Shown here: one piece after another, positions 37,317-45,357 of the stretch
How positions within the stretch are numbered: position 1 is the stretch's first letter
Layout: every line of letters starts with the position of its first letter
Origin: Clostridiales bacterium
GTDB taxonomy: Bacteria; Bacillota; Clostridia; Oscillospirales; Acutalibacteraceae
Direction: 5' to 3'
Length of the DNA stretch: 64,000 nucleotides
Assembly (NCBI GenBank): GCA_024690965.1
Contig: JAILOG010000009.1
Span: 1-64,000, forward strand
Position numbers and translations under genes: made by a program
The notes under the pieces: model-generated
What the model was told of the DNA's origin: nothing
Databases searched by the model: none
The model's input: the letters and a program-made list of their open reading frames with translations, nothing else

Positions 37317-38083
37317 TGAACTTGTTAGATTATGATATGATTCGTGATTTCTATAATTGTCATACAAACTGCTGGTCCAATGATTTGTTTAGTATGATGA
37401 CTACGGAATATATTGATAAATATGTAAACAGAATTGTTGGAAACCTTGATAGTAATGCTGTTTTACTCAACGCAGGATCTGGAGGGAAATGCTATAACAC
37501 AGCTGCAAAACAAATTCATCTTGATCTGGCTGAGAACACATTGCAGTACATTGAGAACGCAGTTGTAGGTAATATTATAGATATGCCCTTTGATAGTGAA
37601 ACATTTGATTGTGTTATTTGTGTTGGAACTGTGATTAATTATTGTGAAGTAGATAAGGCAATTAGAGAAATAAATCGAGTTTCCAAGAATAATGCACTTT
37701 TAATTCTTGAATATGAGCGAAGTGCAAGCGGATTGGTGCCCAAGCACATGCGGAATACTGACTGTTTAATGTTCTTACACACATATTTTAATGAACCTCA
37801 TAAAAACTTGCTATACTCGGATTCATATATTAGAAAGCTTATGTTAGTGAATGGTTATTCAATCAAAAATACAAATAAATTTAATACTACTATCCCATGG
37901 ATGGAGAGATTTGCAACAGAAAGAATAGCACACAGAATGACGATATTAGAACCTCTATTGCGTTCATTACCATTTATAAACAAATATTCACATAATGAAA
38001 TCATGATATGCGAAAAAGTATTGAAATCTTCAAGTGTTTCTCCTAAAGCAACGTCTTCACAACATATGTTAATAAGTAAATGA
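37313..38083 (+). CDS. Class I SAM-dependent methyltransferase
   Basis: A 256-residue methyltransferase. Motif I is LLNAGSGGKCYN (about 50-61), the acidic end of strand beta-2 is HLDLAENTL, motif II-like is NIIDMPFDSETFDCVICVG. The C-terminal 110 residues are less conserved and may bind the acceptor. The start overlaps the ligase stop (ATGA), so ligase and methyltransferase act in one pathway. Acceptor unknown. Confidence 0.85.
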   Translation: MMNLLDYDMIRDFYNCHTNCWSNDLFSMMTTEYIDKYVNRIVGNLDSNAVLLNAGSGGKCYNTAAKQIHLDLAENTLQYIENAVVGNIIDMPFDSETFDCVICVGTVINYCEVDKAIREINRVSKNNALLILEYERSASGLVPKHMRNTDCLMFLHTYFNEPHKNLLYSDSYIRKLMLVNGYSIKNTNKFNTTIPWMERFATERIAHRMTILEPLLRSLPFINKYSHNEIMICEKVLKSSSVSPKATSSQHMLISK

Positions 38084-38238
38084 ATCATAATATCATTGTA
38101 GCGGTTGCCATAAGATAGTCCTAGTGATAATATTGACACTGTTTGACGTTCAATATGTTTTGTAATAATAAATAACCGAAAAGAAAAATAATAGTAAGTC
38201 ATTGCAAGATTATAATGAATTACCTTTTCATAAACCTC

Positions 38239-38298
38239 TTGACTTTTGCATAAACCTATGATAATATATATCTATCCCGAACAGACCATTCGGTTTAT
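38239..38298 (+). promoter_or_regulatory. Promoter and operator of the LexA-like gene
   Basis: TTGACT (38239-38244), 17 bases, TAATAT (38262-38267). CATAAACCT occurs at 38229-38237 and 38249-38257 (20 bp apart), and its inverted core GGTTTAT at 38292-38298. CCGAA (38277-38281) and TTCGG (38289-38293) form a separate palindrome just downstream of the start site. These are good candidate autoregulatory operators. Confidence 0.65.
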
Positions 38299-38315
38299 AT
38301 AATTGAGGTGGATTT

Positions 38316-38918
38316 ATGCAGCACAAGGATTCAGAGTTAATGAATACTATCATTAAGGTTATAAATGACTTTTACATTGAAAACGGCAGAACACCGTCTA
38401 TTACTGAAATTTTGGCAAAGGTAAAGCGTTCTCGAAGCACAGTACACGCTTATCTTGTGGAAATGGATCAAATAAAGCTCCTTCAATATAATGCAGGTGA
38501 GATAAAAACACCCCTTATTAGTAAAATCGATCATTCAACAGCGATATCGCCTATTGTAGGCTCCGTTGTCTGCGGTGAACCGCAGTTAGAGGAAGAGAAC
38601 TTTGAAGAGTATATTGCGCTCCCCACAGCTATTTTCGGCAGAGGTCCGTTCTTCTTGCTGAGAGCTAAAGGAAACTCTATGATCGAGGCAGGCATTGAAT
38701 CCGGTGACCTTGTTGTAGTTAAAAAGCAAAATACAGCCCATGATGGCGATATTATAGTCGCACTTGTGAATAATGAAACAACGCTTAAACGCTTTTATAA
38801 AGACAAAAAGAATAAATGTATACGTTTGCACCCCGAAAACAAAGATATGGAGGATATTTTTGTAAAGGAGTGTTATATACAAGGTGTTGCGCAACACATT
38901 ATTAAGAAAATAACGTAA
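38316..38918 (+). CDS. LexA-like S24-family repressor
   Basis: A 200-residue repressor. The winged-helix DNA-binding domain (1-65; TPSITEILAKVKRSRSTVHAYL) is followed by a self-cleavage site of Cys-Gly in VGSVVCGEP, the catalytic Ser in RAKGNSMIEAGIESGD and the Lys in TTLKRFYKD. It would be cleaved after DNA damage via RecA, lifting repression of the element. As the first gene of a mobile module it more likely controls that module than the host SOS regulon. Confidence 0.88.
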   Translation: MQHKDSELMNTIIKVINDFYIENGRTPSITEILAKVKRSRSTVHAYLVEMDQIKLLQYNAGEIKTPLISKIDHSTAISPIVGSVVCGEPQLEEENFEEYIALPTAIFGRGPFFLLRAKGNSMIEAGIESGDLVVVKKQNTAHDGDIIVALVNNETTLKRFYKDKKNKCIRLHPENKDMEDIFVKECYIQGVAQHIIKKIT

Positions 38919-38966
38919 ATGACAGAAAACAAACAACATCATCAGTAGCAGAAGGGAGGCTCAAAA

Positions 38967-39686
38967 ATGACCAACTATATTTCCCGTGCCGAGGCAGAGG
39001 AGCTTTGTGACGGATTGATACAACAGTATATCGGAAGTAAAACGGTAACGCCGGCATTTGTCAACATTGACGGTTTTGTAAAGGTTTTTTTGAAATGCAA
39101 AGTCGTATATGAAACTATCCGTGAAGAAGAAATGGACCGTATAGGCTTCACCGCCGATGGTATACGACCGCTTCGCGTTTTGAAAAGCGGCAAAATCAGA
39201 GATATTGTATACCCCAGAAATACGATTGTACTCGACAAATACCTCTTGAATTTAAACGAGTGCCATCATCGCAGATTCGTTCTCGGACACGAAGCAGGCC
39301 ACATAATCGCCGGAAGAATCAATCCTGACAGTCCTGCTTGCTTTCACCGCTTTACGGACCGCGAGCGCATGGATTATTCCGTAGCGGATATGCGTGAACG
39401 ATACAGTGTGCTTGAATGGCAGGCAAATGTAATTGGCGCAGCTCTTTTGATGCCTCGCTATGTTATGCTCAATACATTGAATCAATTTAACGGAGGCAGG
39501 CGGCTACCAGTGTATGGGGAAAACATCTTTCATCCTCGTGAAAAGACCATACTTCAAAAAATGGCAAGCTCCTTACGGGTGTCATATACAGCATTGGTAA
39601 TACGCTTGCGTGATCTTGATATGCTGAAACGGCACGATGTTTCAGAGTACATTCAAAAGGAACTTGGGCTTGGAGGCGGTGGATAA
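38967..39686 (+). CDS. ImmA/IrrE-like metallopeptidase
   Basis: A 239-residue protein with the zinc-protease motif HEAGH in FVLGHEAGHIIAGRI (about 110-124), plus a downstream Glu in VLEWQANVIGAALLMP, as in the ImmA/IrrE family. ImmA-type proteases cleave repressors of mobile elements in ICEBs1-like systems. It sits 48 bases after the LexA-like gene, a likely partner. The stop overlaps the next gene by one base. Confidence 0.88.
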   Translation: MTNYISRAEAEELCDGLIQQYIGSKTVTPAFVNIDGFVKVFLKCKVVYETIREEEMDRIGFTADGIRPLRVLKSGKIRDIVYPRNTIVLDKYLLNLNECHHRRFVLGHEAGHIIAGRINPDSPACFHRFTDRERMDYSVADMRERYSVLEWQANVIGAALLMPRYVMLNTLNQFNGGRRLPVYGENIFHPREKTILQKMASSLRVSYTALVIRLRDLDMLKRHDVSEYIQKELGLGGGG

Positions 39687-39922
39687 TGGCTTACTACACA
39701 AAAACAGTCAATGAATATGCGCGATTTCGCGCCCAAGTTTCCAGAGAGGAAGCACAGGAATTTGTCGAGCGTGAATTGAAATGCCCTGAATGTGGCTTTA
39801 TTGTTGCAGCGGCATTTTCGGATGCCACAGGTCATTTTAAAATCAAATGTCAGAAATGCAAAAGCATATCAGTTCTTAATTTTGCCTACTTTCGCAGACA
39901 AAAACTCAGACATAAGCATTAA
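39686..39922 (+). CDS. Small zinc-ribbon protein
   Basis: A 78-residue protein. CPEC (about 33-36) and CQKC (about 56-59) make a single four-cysteine zinc ribbon, similar to Com-like phage proteins. The N-terminal helix (EAQEFVERELK) is basic and acidic mixed. It is translationally coupled to the ImmA/IrrE-like gene. A nucleic-acid-binding role is inferred from the fold. Confidence 0.7.
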   Translation: MAYYTKTVNEYARFRAQVSREEAQEFVERELKCPECGFIVAAAFSDATGHFKIKCQKCKSISVLNFAYFRRQKLRHKH

Positions 39923-40031
39923 ATATGTGTTTGCTGAACTATGAATAATCACAAAATAGAATAACAATAGAATAAAATAATTAAAACTCTAGTCGAGCAA
40001 GCGGAGTGAACCGGTAACGGTTGGGCTACAG

Positions 40032-40096
40032 AGCGCCGTGCGAGTCAATTTGAATATGGGATAACCATATCATTTTGATTTCCACGGCGCTTTTTT
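40032..40096 (+). terminator. Strong long-stem terminator
   Basis: AGCGCCGTG (40032-40040) pairs with CACGGCGCT (40083-40091), followed by TTTTTG. It closes the LexA/ImmA/zinc-ribbon operon. The 42-base loop is long, so it may hold extra structure. Confidence 0.75.
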
Positions 40097-40126
40097 GTTT
40101 GCTCGGATAGCTCGCACTGCGATAGA

Positions 40127-40158
40127 AGTCTTTTCCCTTGTTCGGGAAAGGACTTTTT
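40127..40158 (+). terminator. Second terminator
   Basis: AGTC..TTCCC (40127-40137) pairs with GGGAA..GACT (40144-40154) around TTGTTC, then a run of T. Two terminators in series isolate the next gene from upstream transcription. Confidence 0.75.
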
Positions 40159-40194
40159 ATGTTATATGAATGGCTCTGCTACATAGCTAAATAC

Positions 40195-40259
40195 CCGTAA
40201 TCTCCGAATTTTTGATTTTACCCAAAAAACAAAAATTCAAAATTTAAAGGAGATTACGG
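40195..40259 (+). promoter_or_regulatory. Hairpin sequestering the ribosome site of the sigma-like gene
   Basis: CCGTAATCTCC (40195-40205) is perfectly complementary to GGAGATTACGG (40249-40259), which contains the GGAG ribosome site two bases before ATG 40262. An inner stem pairs GAATTTTTG (40206-40214) with CAAAAATTC (40230-40238). The structure would block translation until opened by a protein, small RNA, temperature or upstream event. Confidence 0.75.
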
Positions 40260-40261
40260 AA

Positions 40262-40846
40262 ATGACAAAAAGATATTTTATTTGGAAAGACAAGAATTGC
40301 AAAGGAGTAAACCCTGAATGGATTGAACTCAGCGCTGAGGAATTTGTACAGTTTTGCAAGAAAAACAGAGCGGCTGCTCCCGAAGATAAACGGTATTTTT
40401 ATCGTGTACCCAACTTAGATAATGATGATTGTTTCTATTTGCTTGAGTGTACATTTGAGAATTTTCGGCAGATGAGAATTGATGCAAAACGCCAAAAAAG
40501 AAAAATTGACAGGCAGAAGGACTATTTGCCGACCGAAATTATTTCTCTTGATTGTCCGATGCAAGACAGTAATGGGGAGAAAATCACCCTATATGATTTG
40601 TTGCCCGATGAATCAGTATGTGTTGAAGATGACGCTATAAGGTCAATGGAAATTCATCGTGTCCGTGAGATCGTTGATGATTTGCCTAAAAGTGAAAAAG
40701 ACCTCATATATTCTTTGTTTTTTAACAATCACGATTGTTTAAGCGATAGGAAGATTGCAGAAAAATTGGGAATGCCACAAACAACACTTCGTAATAACAA
40801 GAAAAAAATTTTTGTAAAAATTAAAAAAAGTTTGGCTCAAAATTGA
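40262..40846 (+). CDS. Sigma-70-like/helix-turn-helix regulator of the mobile module
   Basis: A 194-residue protein. The C-terminal region (about 125-190) has the sigma region 4 look: VREIVDDLPKSEKDLIYSLF, then LSDRKIAEKLGMPQTTLRNN as helix-turn-helix. The N-terminal half has no convincing region 2, so it may be a sigma-like activator rather than a full sigma factor. Such proteins precede recombinase operons in Clostridial elements. Its ribosome site lies in a hairpin. Confidence 0.75.
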   Translation: MTKRYFIWKDKNCKGVNPEWIELSAEEFVQFCKKNRAAAPEDKRYFYRVPNLDNDDCFYLLECTFENFRQMRIDAKRQKRKIDRQKDYLPTEIISLDCPMQDSNGEKITLYDLLPDESVCVEDDAIRSMEIHRVREIVDDLPKSEKDLIYSLFFNNHDCLSDRKIAEKLGMPQTTLRNNKKKIFVKIKKSLAQN

Positions 40847-40899
40847 AAAAAACGGGGCAATAGGATAGTAGAGGGTAAAAAATTAAACCCTCACGAACT

Positions 40900-41300
40900 T
40901 TGAAAATTGAATACCCATTCATCAGGTACATTATCCTGTATGACCGAAAGGTTGAGCCAAGTCGTAGGTGCGCCGTGACTCCGAAAGGAATAGCGATAAA
41001 GCTTATACGAAAAAGCTCGGATTGCTTCCGAGTCGGCGATGACAGTACAGGGGCTAACGATACTTCCGTAATTCGCGGCCGGGCCACAATGAAGGCGCGG
41101 GGGTGAGATTCCCATGGAGCAGATAAGCTTTCTGCCGCCTGATGACTTCCCAGAGCAGAAATGCTCTACACCCGGGGTGTCGAGGACAAATAGGGTTATC
41201 GGAACACAGGCAGACATAGCAACCGTACCTGTGTTCCTTTACATAACCTATTTACCCTTGCGGGAAGTCGGGTATTTACAATCAAAAAAACATAGGAGGC
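40900..41300 (+). ncRNA. Candidate structured RNA/leader upstream of the parB-like operon
   Basis: The 460-base gap has many self-complementary segments: GACC-GAAA-GGTT (40944-40955 region), CTCGGA/TCCGAG (41016-41032), AGAGCA-GAAA-TGCTCT (41152-41167), ACACC/GGTGT (41168-41180), and a long composite helix of AAATAGGGTTAT + GGAACACAGG (41188-41210) with CCTGTGTTCC + ATAACCTATTT (41228-41253). GNRA-type loops recur. This density of structure points to a functional RNA. No known family could be assigned. Boundaries are approximate. Confidence 0.6.
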
Positions 41301-41308
41301 AAAAGATA

Positions 41309-41347
41309 ATGAATAAAACAAAAGAACTTGAGCTTAAACGGAGGTGA
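41309..41347 (+). CDS. 12-codon leader ORF coupled to the parB-like gene
   Basis: ATG 41309 follows AGGAGG (41294-41299) at good spacing and encodes MNKTKELELKRR then stop. The last codons are themselves the GGAGGTGATC ribosome site of the next gene (start 41357). Ribosomes ending here would expose or occupy that site, so it is probably a coupling or attenuation peptide rather than a functional product. Confidence 0.6.
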   Translation: MNKTKELELKRR

Positions 41348-41356
41348 TCGGAAAGA

Positions 41357-42379
41357 ATGCAGGAATTACGAATAGATCCGGAATTCGAGCGTATTATCCC
41401 GCCGCTTACCGCTGACGAGTTCCAACTGCTTAAAGAAAACATCCTTGCAGAAGGCAAAGTCAGAGACGCGCTGATCACTTGGAACGGAATTATACTTGAT
41501 GGTCATAACCGTTACAGGATTGTGTGCGAGTACCCTGAAATTCCGTTTGCCACGGAGGAAAGGAACTTTGCTGACCGCGAAGAGGCTATCTGGTGGATGT
41601 GTAAAAACCAACTTGGAAGGAGAAATCTTACTGAATATCAACGTAGGGCTTTGATTGGAAGAAGATATAAAGCCGAAAAGCGAACAAATGGTTCAAAAGA
41701 TAGTTTTAGGGGGAATCAATATACAGGAAGTTTGGTACTGGCAAAAAATTTGCCAGTACCAGAAAACCTGAGCACAGCTGAAAGAATAGGCAAAGAATAT
41801 GGCATAAGTCACGCAAGCGTAAAAAATGCCGAATCACTTGTAGACGGTCTTGACGCCGCTGAAGAAGAATTGCCGGGAATAACCAAAGATATTTTATCCG
41901 GTATGATCAAGCCTTCTCAAAAAGATGTTATAGCTGTCGGCAAAGAAAAAGACGCACAACGACGCCACATTCGTGCCGAGAACCTTCGGAGAGCGAAAAA
42001 TGACAAAATCCCGTTGCCGTCCGAAGAAACGGTATCAGAAGAGCATCAAAACGACGAGGCTAATGAACCTGAGTTCGCCGAAGAAAGTTCTATTGAAGAT
42101 GATACTCTTCCTGAACTGACACCTGCTGAAACAAGAGCGTTATATAAAAGCATTGAAGCTATATCTGCGGATATGGCAAAGCCAAAGGAAGCTCTTACGC
42201 TCGACGATGTTCTTGTGAGTATTGACGGCGCTGTTAATTCCTTTCAGAACAACTGCGATTTCTTTTTCAGAAAGTATCCCGGACTTTTGCGTGAAGACGG
42301 ATGCCGGGAAAAGACAATGAGAATCATAAACAGACTCAAAAAATATATTAAAAAAATTGAAGGAGAAAAATACTTATGA
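41357..42379 (+). CDS. ParB/Spo0J N-terminal domain protein
   Basis: A 340-residue protein. The ParB-like nuclease/NTPase domain covers residues 1-100 (PLTADEFQLLKENILAEG, ILDGHNRYRI). A helix-turn-helix region follows (STAERIGKEYGISHASVKN, about 140-160), then an acidic linker and a helical tail. ParB-like proteins of mobile elements act in partition or as transcription regulators. It overlaps the next gene by four bases. A short CTG/CAG-rich palindrome near 41735 lies in its coding sequence. Confidence 0.82.
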   Translation: MQELRIDPEFERIIPPLTADEFQLLKENILAEGKVRDALITWNGIILDGHNRYRIVCEYPEIPFATEERNFADREEAIWWMCKNQLGRRNLTEYQRRALIGRRYKAEKRTNGSKDSFRGNQYTGSLVLAKNLPVPENLSTAERIGKEYGISHASVKNAESLVDGLDAAEEELPGITKDILSGMIKPSQKDVIAVGKEKDAQRRHIRAENLRRAKNDKIPLPSEETVSEEHQNDEANEPEFAEESSIEDDTLPELTPAETRALYKSIEAISADMAKPKEALTLDDVLVSIDGAVNSFQNNCDFFFRKYPGLLREDGCREKTMRIINRLKKYIKKIEGEKYL

Positions 42380-43161
42380 AGAAAGCAAACAAGGGAATGA
42401 ACTATGAACTCGTATTTATCGACAGCAGAAAGCTTGAAGTACTGCGCGATCAGTACCAGAAACCGCTTAACAAAAAGCGCGTTGCACAGATTGCGGCGAA
42501 TTTTGACGAGAATATCGCTAACGAGCCGAAGGTAAACTTCAGGGATGGACACTACTATGTGTTTGACGGTCAGCATACCGTAGCCGCAAGGGTGCTTCGC
42601 AACGGAGGAAAGCCGCTGAAAATCAAGTGCAAAGTTTACCGTGACCTTACAAAAGAACAGGAGGCAATTCTGTTCGTTCAACAGAATGGTTTTGCAGCTA
42701 CCCCTACTCCGTCCAATAAACTGAGAGCGCTGCTTTACGCCGGAGATAAAGAAGCAATCGCACTTAACGATGCAACAAGAAGTGTTGGTTTTATTCTTGA
42801 TTTGGACGGTTCTCTCAGCAAGAACCACATTCTTTGCATCAATATGTGTATGAAACTGTTTCGCAGAGCAGGCGCAGAAGTCTATACGGAAGCTCTCGGT
42901 ATTATTTACTCCGCATGGAAAGGCTGTCCCGAATCGCTTCACGCTGAAATCATAAGAGCAGTTACGGAGTTTGCCAAGCTTTATAAAGGTCAGTATAACA
43001 CGACAAGACTTGTTACGCTTCTCAGCAGAGTCAATCCTAAGTTCATCTCACGGAAAATCAAAACGGATTTTGAGCGTCCCGGAAAAAAGAAATATATCTA
43101 TCCAATATACGCGATTTACAACGACTCAGAATGTGGCGCCACCCTTCCTCTGAAATTCTGA
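42376..43161 (+). CDS. ParB-like (DUF6551-type) protein
   Basis: A 261-residue protein with a ParB-related core: KKRVAQIAANFDENIANEP and YYVFDGQHTVAARVL, the latter equivalent to the GxHR motif with Gln-His. DUF6551 proteins follow ParB genes in Clostridial elements; function is not known. Translationally coupled to the preceding ParB-like gene. The stop is 32 bases before the toxin start. Confidence 0.75.
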   Translation: MKKANKGMNYELVFIDSRKLEVLRDQYQKPLNKKRVAQIAANFDENIANEPKVNFRDGHYYVFDGQHTVAARVLRNGGKPLKIKCKVYRDLTKEQEAILFVQQNGFAATPTPSNKLRALLYAGDKEAIALNDATRSVGFILDLDGSLSKNHILCINMCMKLFRRAGAEVYTEALGIIYSAWKGCPESLHAEIIRAVTEFAKLYKGQYNTTRLVTLLSRVNPKFISRKIKTDFERPGKKKYIYPIYAIYNDSECGATLPLKF

Positions 43162-43193
43162 TTATTCGCAATATTACACGAGGAGGGAAAGCA

Positions 43194-43535
43194 ATGGTCA
43201 AACAGGTTGTAAAAAGAGGAGAGATTTATCTTGCAGATCTTAATCCGGTGATGGGCTCTGAGCAGGGCGGTATCCGCCCGGTCGTAGTCATACAAAACAA
43301 CATAGGTAATCGTTACAGCCCGACAATAATAGTCGCAGCTATCACGGGACGCCTGAAAAAGAATATGCCGACTCACGCTCCGTTAAAGACAACGGGACTT
43401 CCTAAAGATTCGATAGCGCTTATGGAGCAGATACGCACTATTGATAAATGCCGATTGATTGAGTATGTGGGAGAGGTATCAAAAACGGAAATGAATGCAG
43501 TAGTAGAAGCTCTGAGAAAAAGTATTGATGTGTGA
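43194..43535 (+). CDS. MazF/PemK-like endoribonuclease toxin
   Basis: A 113-residue MazF/PemK-fold protein. GEIYLADLNPVMGSEQGGIRPVVVIQN gives the conserved Arg-Pro-x-Val strand; IVAAITGR and LMEQIRTIDKCRL complete the fold with the key Arg and Asp residues. The start ATG 43194 follows AGGAGGG. No MazE-like antitoxin gene precedes it. The next small ORF could serve that role but does not resemble one. It cleaves mRNA if active. Confidence 0.88.
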   Translation: MVKQVVKRGEIYLADLNPVMGSEQGGIRPVVVIQNNIGNRYSPTIIVAAITGRLKKNMPTHAPLKTTGLPKDSIALMEQIRTIDKCRLIEYVGEVSKTEMNAVVEALRKSIDV

Positions 43536-43543
43536 GGTGCGAA

Positions 43544-43696
43544 ATGGCAGATACGGCAAAGAATGAAATGATTTATATCGCTGCATACGGAGTAATCAAG
43601 CGTATGCTTGAAAACGGAATCATAACAAAAGAAGCTTTCGACCGTCTGAATATAAAAATGGCGGCTGAAAAAGCCTGTAAACCCATTGCAGCATAA
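43544..43696 (+). CDS. SHOCT-like small protein
   Basis: A 50-residue protein starting at ATG 43544 after GAGGTG. LENGIITKEAFDRLNIKM resembles the short C-terminal SHOCT motif. Similar tiny ORFs precede recombinase genes in Clostridial elements. It lies eight bases after the MazF-like toxin, so an antitoxin role is conceivable but unsupported. Confidence 0.6.
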   Translation: MADTAKNEMIYIAAYGVIKRMLENGIITKEAFDRLNIKMAAEKACKPIAA

Positions 43697-43794
43697 ATCT
43701 GAGGAAATTGCAAGGATGCGATGGAAGAAATCGCATCTTTGCGGATTTCCGGTTACATAGAGATAATAAAGGAAAACAAAGGAGGTCAGAGAAT

Positions 43795-45357
43795 ATGATA
43801 AATATGCAACCGAGAGAAGTAAAAGTCATTCGTGCCACATCGGAGCTTACCGATAAAAATATTCTGCGGGTAGCGGCGTACTGCCGTGTCAGTACCGACT
43901 CTGATGACCAAGTAAATTCCTTTATTGCTCAGGTCAAGTATTACAACGATTTTATCAGGCTGTCGGACGGCATGGAGCTTGTAGACATATATGCAGATGA
44001 GGGCATTACCGGCACAAGTGTAAGCAAGCGTGACGAGTTCAAAAGAATGATAAAGGACAGCCGCTTGGGCAAGATCGACCGTGTATATGTAAAAAGCGTT
44101 ACACGCTTTGCCCGTAATTCACTTGAATGTATTGAGAATATCCGTATTCTGAAAGCAAACGGAACATCCGTATTCTTTGAAAACGACGGAATTGACACCG
44201 AAACGATGAACTCTGAGATGATTTTGTACATCAAGAGTGCGTTTGCGCAGAGCGAGGCAATGTCCGCATCAAAAAGGATGTCAACGGCGATAAGAATGAA
44301 GATGGAAAACGGTACATTTGTAAATCCATCGGTACCGTTTGGTTACAGAATGGAAAACAACAAGCTTATTGTTGTACCGGAGGAAGCTGATATAGTCCGT
44401 AGTATATACAATATGTTTCTTTGCGGAATGGGAGTAAATAAAATAATTAATGAGCTGAACGGCAGCACAGCAAGTCAATATGCACTGTGGAAAAGAGGAC
44501 GTGTGGAGTATATACTTCGCAACGAGAGATATATAGGCGATTGCCTTTGGCAAAAAAAGTACACTCCCCCTGTCTTTCCGTTCACAAAGAAAATCAACAA
44601 GGGAGAGGTTGATAAGTTCTATGCGGAAGGTACCCATGAAGCGATAATAGATAAGGCGACCTTTCAAAAAGTTCAATTACTGCTTGAAATGAAATCAAAA
44701 AAAGCAGTGGGCAGAGCTGCTCCAAAAAAACACATATACTCTAATATTCTTTACTGCGGCGATTGCGGCTGTGCATATAAATTAAAACAGCCAAATTTAT
44801 ATGGATATTGGGTGTGTACCAACAACGGAACAGCGGGGCATAAATGTAACAGCACACCGGTAACCGAAACAGAAATTGAGAAAACCTTTGTAAACCTGTA
44901 TAACCGCTTAAAGCAAAATGAAAAAACCGTGTTACAAAAAGCGTTTACTCAGATAACTGCACTGAAAAAGAGAATTACGGTCGGATCTGAAAGCATAAGC
45001 GAGATAGATAATGAAATAGCTCAGCTTTCCGATGAGAACAGTATGTATGTACGCTTTTTTCAGCAAAGTATGATGGATGAAATTACATTCAGGGAGCAGA
45101 CCGGTGTAGTGAACAAAAGAATAAACGAGCTAAGAGTGCGCAGACAAAAGCTTCTCCACGAGGACGGCGACGAGGCGTGCATTGAGCTTCTCAGAGAAAC
45201 AAAAGAGAAAATTGCCGATATGCCGGATGCAATTTTATGGTTTGAGCCTGTGATATTCAGCGCACTTGTATCAAAGATTTATGTAATTTCAAAAAACACG
45301 CTGACTTTTGAGCTGAAATGCGGACTGAAGCTAAAGGAGAAAATCGTATGGGACTGA
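43795..45357 (+). CDS. Large serine recombinase 1
   Basis: A 520-residue recombinase. ATG 43795 is preceded by AAAGGAGGT. The resolvase domain has the nucleophile Ser in AAYCRVSTDSDDQ (about residue 28), and Arg pairs in SVTRFARNSLE. A recombinase domain and a zinc ribbon (CGDCGCAYKL, CTNNGTAGHKC) follow, then a coiled coil. First of three recombinases; triplets of serine integrases are known integration modules of some streptococcal and other Firmicutes ICEs. Confidence 0.92.
   Translation: MINMQPREVKVIRATSELTDKNILRVAAYCRVSTDSDDQVNSFIAQVKYYNDFIRLSDGMELVDIYADEGITGTSVSKRDEFKRMIKDSRLGKIDRVYVKSVTRFARNSLECIENIRILKANGTSVFFENDGIDTETMNSEMILYIKSAFAQSEAMSASKRMSTAIRMKMENGTFVNPSVPFGYRMENNKLIVVPEEADIVRSIYNMFLCGMGVNKIINELNGSTASQYALWKRGRVEYILRNERYIGDCLWQKKYTPPVFPFTKKINKGEVDKFYAEGTHEAIIDKATFQKVQLLLEMKSKKAVGRAAPKKHIYSNILYCGDCGCAYKLKQPNLYGYWVCTNNGTAGHKCNSTPVTETEIEKTFVNLYNRLKQNEKTVLQKAFTQITALKKRITVGSESISEIDNEIAQLSDENSMYVRFFQQSMMDEITFREQTGVVNKRINELRVRRQKLLHEDGDEACIELLRETKEKIADMPDAILWFEPVIFSALVSKIYVISKNTLTFELKCGLKLKEKIVWD

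Noticed and set aside
40960-41180. Possible group II intron (GTGCGCC start).
   Set aside because: No reverse transcriptase, no clear domain V and no fitting 3' end.
41114-41347. A 77-codon frame across the structured RNA region.
   Set aside because: It lacks a good ribosome site, its sequence is explained by paired RNA segments, and only its last 12 codons have a proper start and site.
43544-43696. Small ORF as the antitoxin of the MazF-like protein.
   Set aside because: It follows rather than precedes the toxin and resembles SHOCT motifs, not an AbrB or ribbon-helix-helix antitoxin.
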